Part shown: piece after piece, positions 9,701 to 18,035 of the stretch
How the letters are laid out: each line of letters opens with the position of its first letter
Position numbering within the stretch: the stretch's first letter is position 1
NCBI GenBank assembly: GCA_000023185.1
Contig: CP001622.1
Coordinates: 4,254,501 to 4,318,500, forward strand
Direction: 5' to 3'
Source: Rhizobium leguminosarum bv. trifolii WSM1325
GTDB lineage: Bacteria; Pseudomonadota; Alphaproteobacteria; Rhizobiales; Rhizobiaceae
DNA: 64,000 nucleotides
Made by a program: the position numbers and the translations under genes
Notes under the pieces: model-generated
What the model was told of the DNA's origin: nothing
The model's database searches: none
What the model saw: only the letters and a program-made list of their open reading frames with translations

Positions 9701-12700
9701 CCGACATGGCGCATCTGCACCTGCGTGCGTGTCCAGGCCTGGACGAGCTCGTGGGTGAAGGCGTCGGGATGACGGTAGCGATTGACCGCCTTGTCGACTT
9801 CCTCGCGGCTTGGCGCCGCAATCGTCCAGAAGATCACGCTGACTTTCTTGCCGGCCGGTACGCGGACGGTGCGACGCAGCGACATCACGGCATCGAGCAT
9901 GAAGCCGTCGCTGCCGGAAAGCGTAGCGCCCGGGTCGAAGGCGGCCGCATCGGCAAGACTGCGGCCACGGCCGATGAACTTGCGCCGGTCGGTCTCGAAT
10001 TCGGTATGGCGGGTGTCGCCGGCATTGTCGACGATCAGATGTGCGATGCTGATGTTCGGCTCGTTCGGATCGCGCTTGTTGCGTTCGGCACGGATGACGT
10101 CGCCGCGCTTGCCGATCTCTGTCTTGACGAACATGCGGGCAAATGCCGGATGCGCATTGTCGGTATCGTCGGAGGTGATCACCGGCTCGAGATAGGAGGT
10201 GACCTCGATGAAACGGTCTTCCGTGCCCATGTTGAGCAGCGTAACACGACGGGCCTCGGCATCATGCTCGGTGGCGACGATGCACTCCACCTCGCTTGTG
10301 AGGTCGCCGACAATCTTGGTGAACTGCGCCTTCTCGTCGGCGAATTCGACCATGGTCTTTTCGCCTTCGACGCCCTTCGGCTCTGATGTCGCCGACCACC
10401 ATTCGTTGGTGGCGGTATCACGCAGGAAGATGAAACTGCCCCAGCGGTCTTCAGTCGGATCAGGCTTCCAACGGGAAACGGAAAGATTGTTCCAGCGGGA
10501 ATAACCGGCGCCCGTCGCCGTCAGCATCACCGAATAATGGCCGTTCGACAGGAAGACGAGTTCGCGGTCGCGCGAAGCCGGATCGCTGATCTTCCTGAGT
10601 TCCGGCCGCAGGAGATCGTCCTGGATGCTGGCGGGCGTATCGGATTCGTGCTTGCCGCTCATGACGGGAATGTCGCGCGGCGCCTTTTCCTGCAGCAGCA
10701 GTTCCGCCGCCTCGATGACAGGATCGGCGTGGAAGAGTTCGCGCAGATGACCGTTGAAGGCGACATTGGCAACCGCCGCGATCGACATGCCGTGATGGTG
10801 GGCATAATAATTGTAGACCACCGCGCATTTCTTGCCTTCCGGCACGCGCGTCGGCGTGAAGTCGACGGCGTCGTGGAAGCCGAACTTGCCGAGTGCGCCG
10901 AGCTTGCGCAGCCTCTGCAGGTTTTCCAGCGCAGCCGGCGGATCGTATTGGCTGGCAAGCAGCGAGGCATAGGGCGCGATAACGGCATTGTGGCCGAGAC
11001 CGCGCTTCAGGCCGAGCGTCGGCACGCCGAAATTCGTGTACTGATAATTGAGGTTATGGTCGCGGGCATTGAAGGCAGCTTCCGAAATGCCCCAGGGAAT
11101 ACCGAGCTTGCGGGCGTAATTCATCTGCTCGACGACGACCAGATTGTTGGTCTGGTTGAGAATACCCCCGCCGCGCTCCTGCATGACGAGCGGCGGCATC
11201 AGATATTCGAACATCGAGCCGGACCAGGACACCAGCGCACCGCGCGAGCCGACGGGCACGACCTGGCGGCCGAGGCGGTACCAGTGTTCCGTCGGCAGGT
11301 CGCCCTTGGCGATGCCGAAGAGGCTGGTCAGGCGGCATTCCGAGGCGAGAAGGTCATAGCAGGCCTGATCGAGTTCACCGCTTTCGACGCGATAGCCGAT
11401 CGACAGCAGACGCCGCTCCGGCCGGAACAGGAAGCCGAAATCCATCGAGAAGGCGAGGTCGCGCGCCTTGTCGCGCAGCGCCACCAGACGCGGCCTCAGT
11501 GCATCGACTTTGGAAAGGTCGAAGGTGCTGTCGGAAATATGCGCCTCGCAGACCTTCACCAGCGATGCCGCCCATTGGGTGACCTCTTCGCTCTGCTTCG
11601 ACTTGACCTCATGGTCGAGATTGGCGGCGAGCTTCTCGATATCGCGCGCGAGAACCGCGAGGTTGATGATGCGGATCGAGGCAAATTCGTGCTCGCGCTT
11701 GACGGCGGCAAGCGCGTTCTGGAAGCCGACGATGCGCTCCTCCAGGCGCCGGCGCAGCGGGCGCACGGTCTTGCGGTCATCGGGCAGGTCCGCCAGCACT
11801 TCGCGGAGAATGCCGGCCGTGTCGCCGACGCCGTCGAGATTGCCCTGCATATGAGCGGACGGCGCCTCGGCCCAGTTGCGGCAGGCCGACGAAATGGCGA
11901 TCAGATGGCCGGCGAGATTGCCGCTGTCGACGGCAGAGACGTAACGGGGCCCAAGCGTCTGCAGCGTATCGGTGTGGTACCAGTTGAACAGGTGACCGCG
12001 GAATTTCTCCATTTTGTCGATCGTCGCGATCGTCTGCTCCAGCCGCTCGAGCGTCTCCTCGAAGGAGAACCAGCCGAAATGCCGGCCGGAAACGACGGAA
12101 AGCAGATAGACGCCGATATTGGTCGGCGAGGTGCGCGCCGCGACGATCACATGCGGCGTTTCCTGGATATTGTCAGGCGGCAGATAGTTCTGCTCGGCGG
12201 TCGTGAAAGTTTCGAAATAACGCCAAGTGCGCCGGGCGATCTTGCGCAGTTCGCTCGACACGGAATCGGCGACCTCGAGCCGGTCCTCGGTCTCCGCCGA
12301 CTGGCTGACATACCAGGCGACAACAGGCGACAGGATCCACAGCAGCGCGAAGGGAATGCCGACGAGGAAGGCGTTGTCGCCGGGAAGAGCGGCAAAACCG
12401 AGCGCCAGCAGCGCCAGCGCCGGTGCATGCCACATCGCCTTGTAATAGGAAATCAGCGTGCCCTGGCCGCCGGCCTGAACGCTGGCGGCGGTCCGCCACT
12501 GCAGCATCAGCTTGCGGCTGACGAACAGGCGGTAGAGCGACCGGCCGATCGCATCCGCCATCATGCAAGCCGAATCGGCGATGAAGACGATGCGCAGCGC
12601 AACCTGCGCATTGGCAGCCGTGATATCGGCCCAGACCGTATAGAGATGGGCGCGGGCGATGATATCGCTGGTGCGCGGGATGATGCCGTTGATGAGCGAT

Positions 12701-15237
12701 AGCGTCGGCGCGACGAAGAGGCAGAAGATCAGCAGAATCTGCCAGATGAGCGCGCCGAGCGGACCCATGAAATACCAGCCGAGCACGGAGGCGAAGAACC
12801 AGGCGATCGGCGTCAGCGAGCGGCGCAGATTGTCGAACATCTTCCAGCGGCCGAGTGCCGTGACGCCATATTTTGGATTGAACATGTAGGGGAGAAGCTG
12901 CCAGTCGCCGCGCGCCCAGCGATGCTGGCGCGAGGTTTCCACCTCGTAGCGGATCGGGAAATCCTCCACCAGTTCGAGATCGGTAACGAGCGCGCAACGC
13001 GCCATCGAGCCTTCGAGAAGATCGTGGCTGAGCACGGAGTTCTCGTCAATCCGGCCCTTCAGCGACGCTTCGAAGGCATCGACATGGTAAAGGCCCTTGC
13101 CGGTGAAGGTGCCTTCGCCGGCGAGATCCTGATAGACGTCGGATACGGTGAAAACGTAAGGATCGAGGCCGCGGTTGATCGAAAAGACGCGCTGGAAGAC
13201 CGACGCGTCCTTGCCCGTCGTCAGCGACGGGGTGACGCGCGGCTGCAGCACGCCGTAGCCGCTTTCGACACGGCCGGTTTTCGGATTAATCACCGGACGG
13301 TTGATCGGATGATAGAGCTTGCCGACGAGCTTGGTGACGGCATCGCGCATCAGGCGCGTATCGGCATCGAGCGTCATGACATATTGTACATTGGCTGGCA
13401 CGGTATTGGCGCCCGGCAGGTAGGTCGTGTCGCGGTCGCCGCGCAGAAGCATGTTCAGCTCGTGCAGCTTGCCGCGCTTGCGCTCCCAGCCCATCCAGAC
13501 GCCTTCCGAGGGATTATAGAGGCGGCGGCGATGCAGCAGATAGAAACGCGTCTTGCCGTCATAGGCATAACGGGCGGAGAGATTGGCGATCTCGCGCCTG
13601 GCATAATCGAGAACCTCGAGATCGGCAGGCGTTTCTTCGACCTCGCTGTCCGGCCAGTCGCTGAGCATCGCGAAATAAATCTCGCCGCGCGGATTGGCGA
13701 GATAATGGACCTCGAGATTGCGCACGTGGTCGTCGACGCTGTCGCGGTTCGAGATCAGGCAGGGCACGACGAGCAGCGTGCGCGCATCTTCTGGAATGCC
13801 GTCCTTGAACTCGTAGCCGACGAGGCGCGCCGGTGTCACGAAGAAGGAAAGCAAGGTGTTGAAGAGACCCGTCGCCCCCTCCGACGCCGGCACTGAGAAC
13901 ATGATCAGCAGCAGGGCGATTTCGACCGCCCCCATGCCGGCATTCGCCATGAACTTGCCGACGATTGCCATGGCGATGACCGTCAGCAGCATGACGGGCA
14001 CGGCAATCGCCAGCCAGTTGAACCGGCGAACGGCGCGCACGAAATGCTGGGTGACCGTCGGACGATAGTTCGCCCGCGCCTCGAGCTTCGGCCGCTGCGC
14101 GCCTGACAGGAAGCCGCCGACATTCGGTTCATGCGGCTGCGGCTCGTCGGAGGCTTTGGCGGCATCGGTCATGTCGAGCGCCAGCTGGGCGATTTCCATT
14201 TCCGACAGCGGCGAGCGCTTGGCCAGCTTCTCGATCTGCTTGCGATATTTGTTGCGCGAGCCGGAATCGAGGATGCCGTAATCCGAATGCTCCCAGAGCA
14301 GCTTGTCGACATGGCTGACCTGCTCGACCCAGACCGACCATTCGGCATCATCGATCTCGCGAAGGCTGCGGATGATGTTGCCCATCGTCACATTGCCGGA
14401 CGAGAGCCGGCTGTGTTCGGCCGTCGTCGCCTCTTCGGTGTTGCGGCCGAGCTCTTCCAGCCGCTCGTCGAGCCAGGTGATCGCCAGGCTCGACGTCTGC
14501 GAGCCGTCGCGCAGGCGATAGAGGAACTGCGTCGAGAAGGTATTGTCCTCGGCAAGCGGTTCCAGCGTCTTCAGATAGGCGGCCGCCCCGGCCGGGTCGG
14601 TCAGGCGCACCAATTCGTCGGCCGCCTCGTTGGCGCGGCGGCGCAGCCGGCGGCTGGCTTCGACACGGCTCGAAATGCGGCGAAGGTTTTCCACGAGCAC
14701 GTAGCGCACCAGAGAGGGCAACGCCCAGAGTTCGCCGATCCTGAGCGTCTCGCTAGCCTGGAAGCCGTCGACCAGCGCCGTCAGACTTTCCTGCGAGATC
14801 GTGCTGTGGGTATGAGCGACATAGAGCCAGGCAAGCACGAGGGTGCGCGGTACCTCGACGCCGCCGACGACCATGGTCGGCAATTCGCGGTAGAAGCGGC
14901 GGGGGAAGTCGCGCCGCACCTCCTGGATCGCCTCTTCGACGATATAGTGATTGTCCAGCAGCCATTCTGCCGCCGGCGTGATCGTCTCGCCGGCCTCGAC
15001 GTCGGTCGCCGTTGTCCGGTAGACGCGCAGGATTTCCTTCTCGTTTTCCTTATGGCGCGCGAAGAAATCGAAGGGGGCGAAAGCCGGCAGCTGGTCGACG
15101 CCGTTGCGGGCGACCGCATCGCCCATCGCCTTGATGTCTTCGATCGACAGATAGGTCGAACGGATCGAACCATTGTGATCGATCTGCTTCATATCGGGTT
15201 CGCGCGGAAGGCTCGGAGAAAGATGAGAAATAGACAT
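6718..15237 (-). CDS. ndvB: Cyclic beta-1,2-glucan synthase NdvB
   Basis: Giant inner-membrane enzyme of 2839 residues (S. meliloti NdvB is about 2830) that makes, cyclises and sizes beta-1,2-glucan from UDP-glucose. Order of parts: an N-terminal cytosolic region; membrane segments near residues 405-470; a glycosyltransferase domain with DXD in TLDADTR near 625 and the RQHRWARGDWQL motif near 770; further membrane segments near 810-850 and 935-975; then a very long C-terminal half with GH94 phosphorylase-type sequence, including GDWNDGMNRVG near 2530, GGQYTHAATW near 2685 and YTGSAGWLYRAAVEG. In this family the C-terminal part controls chain length. ATG 15237 has only a weak ribosome site; ATG 15192 (MKQIDHNGS) is an alternative. 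opgC follows; the exporter ndvA is convergent. Confidence 0.97.
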   Translation of the reverse strand: MSISHLSPSLPREPDMKQIDHNGSIRSTYLSIEDIKAMGDAVARNGVDQLPAFAPFDFFARHKENEKEILRVYRTTATDVEAGETITPAAEWLLDNHYIVEEAIQEVRRDFPRRFYRELPTMVVGGVEVPRTLVLAWLYVAHTHSTISQESLTALVDGFQASETLRIGELWALPSLVRYVLVENLRRISSRVEASRRLRRRANEAADELVRLTDPAGAAAYLKTLEPLAEDNTFSTQFLYRLRDGSQTSSLAITWLDERLEELGRNTEEATTAEHSRLSSGNVTMGNIIRSLREIDDAEWSVWVEQVSHVDKLLWEHSDYGILDSGSRNKYRKQIEKLAKRSPLSEMEIAQLALDMTDAAKASDEPQPHEPNVGGFLSGAQRPKLEARANYRPTVTQHFVRAVRRFNWLAIAVPVMLLTVIAMAIVGKFMANAGMGAVEIALLLIMFSVPASEGATGLFNTLLSFFVTPARLVGYEFKDGIPEDARTLLVVPCLISNRDSVDDHVRNLEVHYLANPRGEIYFAMLSDWPDSEVEETPADLEVLDYARREIANLSARYAYDGKTRFYLLHRRRLYNPSEGVWMGWERKRGKLHELNMLLRGDRDTTYLPGANTVPANVQYVMTLDADTRLMRDAVTKLVGKLYHPINRPVINPKTGRVESGYGVLQPRVTPSLTTGKDASVFQRVFSINRGLDPYVFTVSDVYQDLAGEGTFTGKGLYHVDAFEASLKGRIDENSVLSHDLLEGSMARCALVTDLELVEDFPIRYEVETSRQHRWARGDWQLLPYMFNPKYGVTALGRWKMFDNLRRSLTPIAWFFASVLGWYFMGPLGALIWQILLIFCLFVAPTLSLINGIIPRTSDIIARAHLYTVWADITAANAQVALRIVFIADSACMMADAIGRSLYRLFVSRKLMLQWRTAASVQAGGQGTLISYYKAMWHAPALALLALGFAALPGDNAFLVGIPFALLWILSPVVAWYVSQSAETEDRLEVADSVSSELRKIARRTWRYFETFTTAEQNYLPPDNIQETPHVIVAARTSPTNIGVYLLSVVSGRHFGWFSFEETLERLEQTIATIDKMEKFRGHLFNWYHTDTLQTLGPRYVSAVDSGNLAGHLIAISSACRNWAEAPSAHMQGNLDGVGDTAGILREVLADLPDDRKTVRPLRRRLEERIVGFQNALAAVKREHEFASIRIINLAVLARDIEKLAANLDHEVKSKQSEEVTQWAASLVKVCEAHISDSTFDLSKVDALRPRLVALRDKARDLAFSMDFGFLFRPERRLLSIGYRVESGELDQACYDLLASECRLTSLFGIAKGDLPTEHWYRLGRQVVPVGSRGALVSWSGSMFEYLMPPLVMQERGGGILNQTNNLVVVEQMNYARKLGIPWGISEAAFNARDHNLNYQYTNFGVPTLGLKRGLGHNAVIAPYASLLASQYDPPAALENLQRLRKLGALGKFGFHDAVDFTPTRVPEGKKCAVVYNYYAHHHGMSIAAVANVAFNGHLRELFHADPVIEAAELLLQEKAPRDIPVMSGKHESDTPASIQDDLLRPELRKISDPASRDRELVFLSNGHYSVMLTATGAGYSRWNNLSVSRWKPDPTEDRWGSFIFLRDTATNEWWSATSEPKGVEGEKTMVEFADEKAQFTKIVGDLTSEVECIVATEHDAEARRVTLLNMGTEDRFIEVTSYLEPVITSDDTDNAHPAFARMFVKTEIGKRGDVIRAERNKRDPNEPNISIAHLIVDNAGDTRHTEFETDRRKFIGRGRSLADAAAFDPGATLSGSDGFMLDAVMSLRRTVRVPAGKKVSVIFWTIAAPSREEVDKAVNRYRHPDAFTHELVQAWTRTQVQMRHVGVTSQQAAAFQHLGRYLVYPDMQLRKDEATVEAGLQSQSALWPLAISGDFPIFTLRINDDMDLDIAREALLAQEYLRSRGVTADLVIMNERASSYAQDMQHALDAMCENVRRMGQADGLRQHIFAVRKDLMEEATYHALIAASRVTLHTKNGKVVDQINRAVALFAPSKEELQEMERAERNKAPVKRIAPVPPPVVPAVVIEEEGDLDSWNGIGGFARDGREYVVRLPGGHATPQPWINVISNDSFGFHVSAEGSGFTWSVNSRDYQLTSWSNDAVVNRSGEAFYLTDLDSGAVMTPFAALSRRPDIRFEARHGLGYSVFSSVQHDIALELTQTIDREKPVKLQRLRLRNTGSTSRKLRLYGYVEWILGSNPGRTVPFILSSHDEETGALFATNPYSIDFSNRTAFFAASETLSSFSASRREFIGKAGTIQAPQAVISAAALSGATELDGDPAAALAIDIELGAGEERDFTFFLGDTPTEEEARTVIADIRKASFDETVEANRAFWRDFTGRLQISTPDRGMNNLVNTWLPYQSLGCRIMARTAFYQASGAFGFRDQLQDTLAFVLHEPSLARRQILNAASRQFREGDVQHWWLPGTGAGVRTLISDDVVWLAYAIHHYCSVTGDKNVLDEEIAFLEGPALLEGQHDSFYKPEISEDKASVYEHAALALDLAIARKGANGLPLFLGGDWNDGMNRVGIGGRGTSVWLGWFLAGALRSFIPYAEERGDTARMERWAAHLTELKKALETAAWDGGYYRRGTFDDGALLGSRESPECRIDSIAQSWSVLSGEGDPDRAVTAMEAVLDQLVDEDARIIRLFTPPFVNSARDPGYIKAYPPGVRENGGQYTHAATWVVMALAELKRGDDAFRCFQILNPITHALDKASAEQYRVEPYVVAADVYGNEPYTSRGGWTWYTGSAGWLYRAAVEGILGIRLKDGRLYVRPSLPSEWDGFAAEVEQGGGKYRISVSKASNDSGYTLAINGCEVTDPEEGYPLG

Positions 15238-15811
15238 GGGTTCGGTTCTGGATCCAAACGAAGTTATGGCTGTTTTGCTCAGCCTTTTGCACTGCTTATC
15301 ATGACTGCTACATGAACGGAGCCCTATTCTTCAAAGATCGATGAAGCCGGGGTGAACGACACTCGGGCCAAGCGATGCAAACGGGCCAAGCCCTGGTTCA
15401 GGACGTGGCCCGAGGGGATCGAGACCATCGATACCCTCTCCGCGAAAGCTATGTCGGAAATTTGGACACTATCGGGATAATTCAAGTCAAGAGGCGTTCG
15501 CCACTCGCCCGGCGGGCTAGCGTGGGCGGTCGGAATGACGAAAGTGCCGGCACCTGGTCCCGGCGATCAACGGCTTCGATTTCAGAAAAAGGAAAGAAGA
15601 ATCGCCGGATCATGCGCCTGCCGGCGAATTGGGCCGGCTTGCGCGCCACGCATGAGCAAGTTCGCCGTGGCGCGCTTTGGATGGCGTGAAAAAGTACAGA
15701 AGAATGATGATGAAGAGTCTCGGAAAACCGAGACAAATTAATGTTCCGGAATTCAATAAAGGCGGAAACCGCCGCAGCGCCGGCACCTGCCGACGCTAGT
15801 CATCCGCCGGA
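15238..15811. other. Structured intergenic region upstream of ndvB
   Basis: No convincing gene is visible in these 574 bases; the open frames are not led by ribosome sites. Several inverted repeats stand out: CTCGGGCCA (15362-15370) with TGGCCCGAG (15406-15414); a perfect 10-base pair of arms at 15641-15650 and 15666-15675 (GCGCGCCACG / CGTGGCGCGC) followed by TTT on the plus strand; and GTCTCGG-aaaa-CCGAGAC at 15717-15734. The region holds the ndvB promoter and leader, and could also encode a small RNA. Confidence 0.4.
15761..15773 (-). terminator. Possible terminator of the 54-residue membrane protein gene
   Basis: On the minus strand GGCGG-TTT-CCGCC is followed by TTTATT. The stem is only five G/C pairs. 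It lies 38 bases after the stop codon of the small gene at 15812-15976. Confidence 0.4.
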
Positions 15812-15976
15812 TTACCCGACGACGCCGCAAACCATGGCTACGACGAACAGGAATGCTGCGGTGAAGATCGCGCCATGGAGCATCGTCTGAAGCCTGTGGC
15901 GCGTGGTGAGCGGCTTCTTGGTCGGTACGGAACCATATTGGTTCACGTGAGCATGCGAAATACCCAAATCTGCCAT
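15812..15976 (-). CDS. Small single-pass membrane protein (54 residues), unknown function
   Basis: Too short for usual gene calling, but well supported: ATG 15976 is preceded by CGGAGGCGACAT, a strong ribosome site, and the frame reads 54 codons to TAA. The protein starts MADLGISHAHVNQYGSVPTK, has a basic stretch (KKPLTTRHRLQ), then one hydrophobic helix of about 20 residues (residues 34-53, HGAIFTAAFLFVVAMVCGVV) ending in VVG. The layout predicts an N-in, C-out or tail-anchored inner-membrane peptide. I do not recognise a family. It is followed by a weak hairpin and lies upstream of ndvB on the same strand. Confidence 0.65.
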   Translation of the reverse strand: MADLGISHAHVNQYGSVPTKKPLTTRHRLQTMLHGAIFTAAFLFVVAMVCGVVG

Positions 15977-16103
15977 ATGTCGCCTCCGTTGTTCTCGTTC
16001 GGCCGGTTGTGCGGCTCGCGCTTATATTCGTATTTTGTCTATCAAGTAGGTAGAGATAAATTTCCGTCCAAGGCGAACGAAAGAGAAAATTCAACCAGAC
16101 CTT

Positions 16104-16292
16104 TTAGCAGAGCGTGCGCCATGCCCAGATCAACGAGCGCTCGACAGCGTTCTCGGTCTGGGGCGGGTTGGAGGAAGTCTCGATCAGCCGACGGTCCTTT
16201 TCCGCAGGAATGGATGCCGAAATCTGTTCCCGGCAATCGGCTTTAACAGGAGGATCGAGGTAACCCATGGTCATCCCACCGAGAAAGAACAT
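16104..16292 (-). CDS. Small hypothetical protein (62 residues)
   Basis: The frame starts at ATG 16292 with GGAGG eight bases upstream and reads MFFLGGMTMGYLDPPVKADC onward to a TGA at 16104. A TTGACA-N17-ATGATC promoter candidate lies 45 bases upstream, which strengthens the case. The product is hydrophilic apart from the first twelve residues, has two cysteines and no family I recognise. In the other reading the segment has no gene. Codon use is ordinary, so this is a moderately supported small gene. Confidence 0.45.
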   Translation of the reverse strand: MFFLGGMTMGYLDPPVKADCREQISASIPAEKDRRLIETSSNPPQTENAVERSLIWAWRTLC

Positions 16293-16336
16293 GCAATCAA
16301 CCTCCATCGATCACGAAAGCTAACAAACGTTAACAG

Positions 16337-16365
16337 GATCATGACAGAAGCAAGGCAGCTGTCAA
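16337..16365 (-). promoter_or_regulatory. Candidate sigma-70-type promoter for the 62-residue gene
   Basis: On the minus strand TTGACA (16360-16365) and ATGATC (16337-16342) are 17 bases apart. The -35 box is a perfect match; the -10 box is modest, as is common in rhizobia. Confidence 0.45.
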
Positions 16366-16426
16366 TAGTCTAGTTGAATGGTCGTCTTTTAGGAAACCAT
16401 TATCCTTAACACCGCCGCCGGTCTTT

Positions 16427-16448
16427 TCTTTTCAAAGGTTTGAAAAGA
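16427..16448 (-). terminator. AT-rich hairpin after the peptide ABC operon
   Basis: Perfect 10-base arms TCTTTTCAAA and TTTGAAAAGA with a two-base centre lie just after the stop of the last gene of the peptide transporter operon. There is no T run after it on the minus strand, so its terminator role is uncertain. Confidence 0.4.
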
Positions 16449-16455
16449 TTGGCTT

Positions 16456-17205
16456 TCACGCTTTGACGAAACCCTTGCTCGCGATCATCAAATTTCTCGT
16501 ATAGTCCTCGTGAACCGCGCCTTCTGCCAGTGCCTGTGAGCTCAGCCGCTCGACGACGGCGCCGTTGCGCATCACGGCGAGCCTTTCACACATATGGGTG
16601 ACGACACCGAGATCATGGCTCACCATAACAAAGGTAAGCTTGCGGTCGCGTCGGATCTCTTCCAGCAGGTTCAGCACCTCGGCCTGCACCGAGGCGTCGA
16701 GCGCCGATGTCGGCTCGTCGAGCAGCAGGATCGACGGTTCCACGATCAGCGCCCGGGCGATCGCCACGCGTTGGCGCTGGCCGCCGGAGAGCTGGTGCGG
16801 GTAGCGGAAACGGAAACCATTGCCGAGGCCGACCTCGTCGAGCGCTCGGGCGATGCGCTTCTCGCTGTCGGCGATGCCGTGGATTGCAAGCGGTTCGAGC
16901 AGAAGCCGATCGATCGTCTGGCGCGGATGTAGCGACCCGTAAGGATCCTGAAAGACCATTTGCACGCGCCGGTAGAAGGCCTTGCTGCGCTTCGAACCTT
17001 TCAGCGGCTCACCATCGATGTTGATCGCCCCGCCGCTGATCGGTGCAAGTCCGGCAACGGCTCGCAGCAAGGTCGATTTTCCCGAGCCGGACTCGCCGAC
17101 AAGACCAAAGGATTCGCCGCTTTCGATGGCGATACTGACATCCTTCAGCGCATGAAAATGGTCGTAGACGACGCTGAGATCGTCGATATCGAGAGCTGCG
17201 CTCAT
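16456..17205 (-). CDS. Peptide ABC transporter ATP-binding protein (DppF-like)
   Basis: Second ATPase subunit of the di/oligopeptide importer, 249 residues. Walker A GLVGESGSGKST near residue 40, Q-loop MVFQDPYGSLHPR, signature LSGGQRQRVAIARAL, Walker B ILLLDEPTSALD and switch VMVSHDLGVV are all intact. It lacks the usual 60-80-residue C-terminal oligopeptide extension, so it is shorter than typical DppF. ATG 17205 overlaps the previous stop (ATGA), indicating translational coupling. It is the last gene of a six-gene operon running from 22789 to 16456. Confidence 0.9.
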   Translation of the reverse strand: MSAALDIDDLSVVYDHFHALKDVSIAIESGESFGLVGESGSGKSTLLRAVAGLAPISGGAINIDGEPLKGSKRSKAFYRRVQMVFQDPYGSLHPRQTIDRLLLEPLAIHGIADSEKRIARALDEVGLGNGFRFRYPHQLSGGQRQRVAIARALIVEPSILLLDEPTSALDASVQAEVLNLLEEIRRDRKLTFVMVSHDLGVVTHMCERLAVMRNGAVVERLSSQALAEGAVHEDYTRNLMIASKGFVKA

Positions 17206-18035
17206 GCCGCCCACTCCGGCTTGCGGTCGAGCACCGGCAGCGGATGGCGGTTTGCACCGATCTCGGGCATGCAGTTCAGGAGCCCCTGCGTATAGGGATG
17301 CTGCGCATGTTTGAGATCGGCCGCCGCCAGCTCCTCGACGACCTTGCCGGCATACATGACGATGACGCGGTCGCAGAAGGACGAGACCAGCCTCAGATCA
17401 TGGGAGACGAAAATCAGCCCCATGCCGCGCTCGGACACCAGCCTGTCCATGATCCGCAGCACGTCGAGTTGCACCGTCACGTCAAGCGCCGAGGTCGGCT
17501 CGTCGGCAATCAGCAGTTCAGGCCCGGCAATCAGCATCATGGCGATCATCGCCCGCTGCCCCATGCCGCCCGAGACCTCGTGCGGATGCAGGTCGAAGAC
17601 ACGTTTCGGATCGCGGATCTGCACCGCTTCCAGCATGGCGAGCGCGCGCTCGCGCGCCTCCGCCTTGCCGACCTTCTCATGCGTGCGCAGCGTTTCGCAG
17701 ATCTGCCGTCCGATCGACATGACGGGATCGAGCGAATATTTCGGATCCTGCAGGATCATGGCGATACGCTTGCCGCGCAGCCTGCGCCTTTCGCCGGCAG
17801 ACGCATTGATGAGATCGATGCCGTTGAAATTAAGCCTGTCGGCCGTAACGATACCGTGTTTCGGCGTCAGGCCCATGATTGCCCGTCCGGTTTGAGACTT
17901 GCCGGAACCGGATTCGCCGACGATTCCGAGCCTTTCCTTGCCGAGCGTGAAGGAGACGCCGCGCACGGCCTCGATCACGCCGGTGCGCGTGGGGTAGCTG
18001 ACTTTGAGGTTATCGACCGTCAGAAGCGTCGTCAT
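17202..18035 (-). CDS. Peptide ABC transporter ATP-binding protein (DppD-like)
   Basis: First ATPase subunit of the importer, 277 residues. GIVGESGSGKSQTGRAIMGL is the Walker A region; MILQDPKYSLDPVMSIG is the Q-loop; the signature reads VSGGMGQRAMIAMML, a usual DppD variant; Walker B is LLIADEPTSALDVT; and the C-terminus has HPYTQGLLNCMP, the oligopeptide-family motif, ending near a proline-rich tail. ATG 18035 follows AAGGAGAGCGGCCA and overlaps the upstream stop as ATGA. Together with the next gene it forms the heterodimeric motor. Confidence 0.9.
   Translation of the reverse strand: MTTLLTVDNLKVSYPTRTGVIEAVRGVSFTLGKERLGIVGESGSGKSQTGRAIMGLTPKHGIVTADRLNFNGIDLINASAGERRRLRGKRIAMILQDPKYSLDPVMSIGRQICETLRTHEKVGKAEARERALAMLEAVQIRDPKRVFDLHPHEVSGGMGQRAMIAMMLIAGPELLIADEPTSALDVTVQLDVLRIMDRLVSERGMGLIFVSHDLRLVSSFCDRVIVMYAGKVVEELAAADLKHAQHPYTQGLLNCMPEIGANRHPLPVLDRKPEWAA

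Noticed and set aside
8554..12702. Several plus-strand frames of 300-720 codons within ndvB
   Set aside because: High-GC antisense frames of a verified 2839-residue gene; the translated sequences are rich in Arg/Asp/Gly with no domain.
15375..15689. 104-codon plus-strand frame upstream of ndvB
   Set aside because: No ribosome site, no recognisable domain, and it crosses several inverted repeats; better explained as structured non-coding DNA.
16427..16448. AT-rich palindrome as a phage or plasmid attachment site
   Set aside because: No integrase, tRNA end or direct repeats nearby; simpler as a hairpin after an operon.
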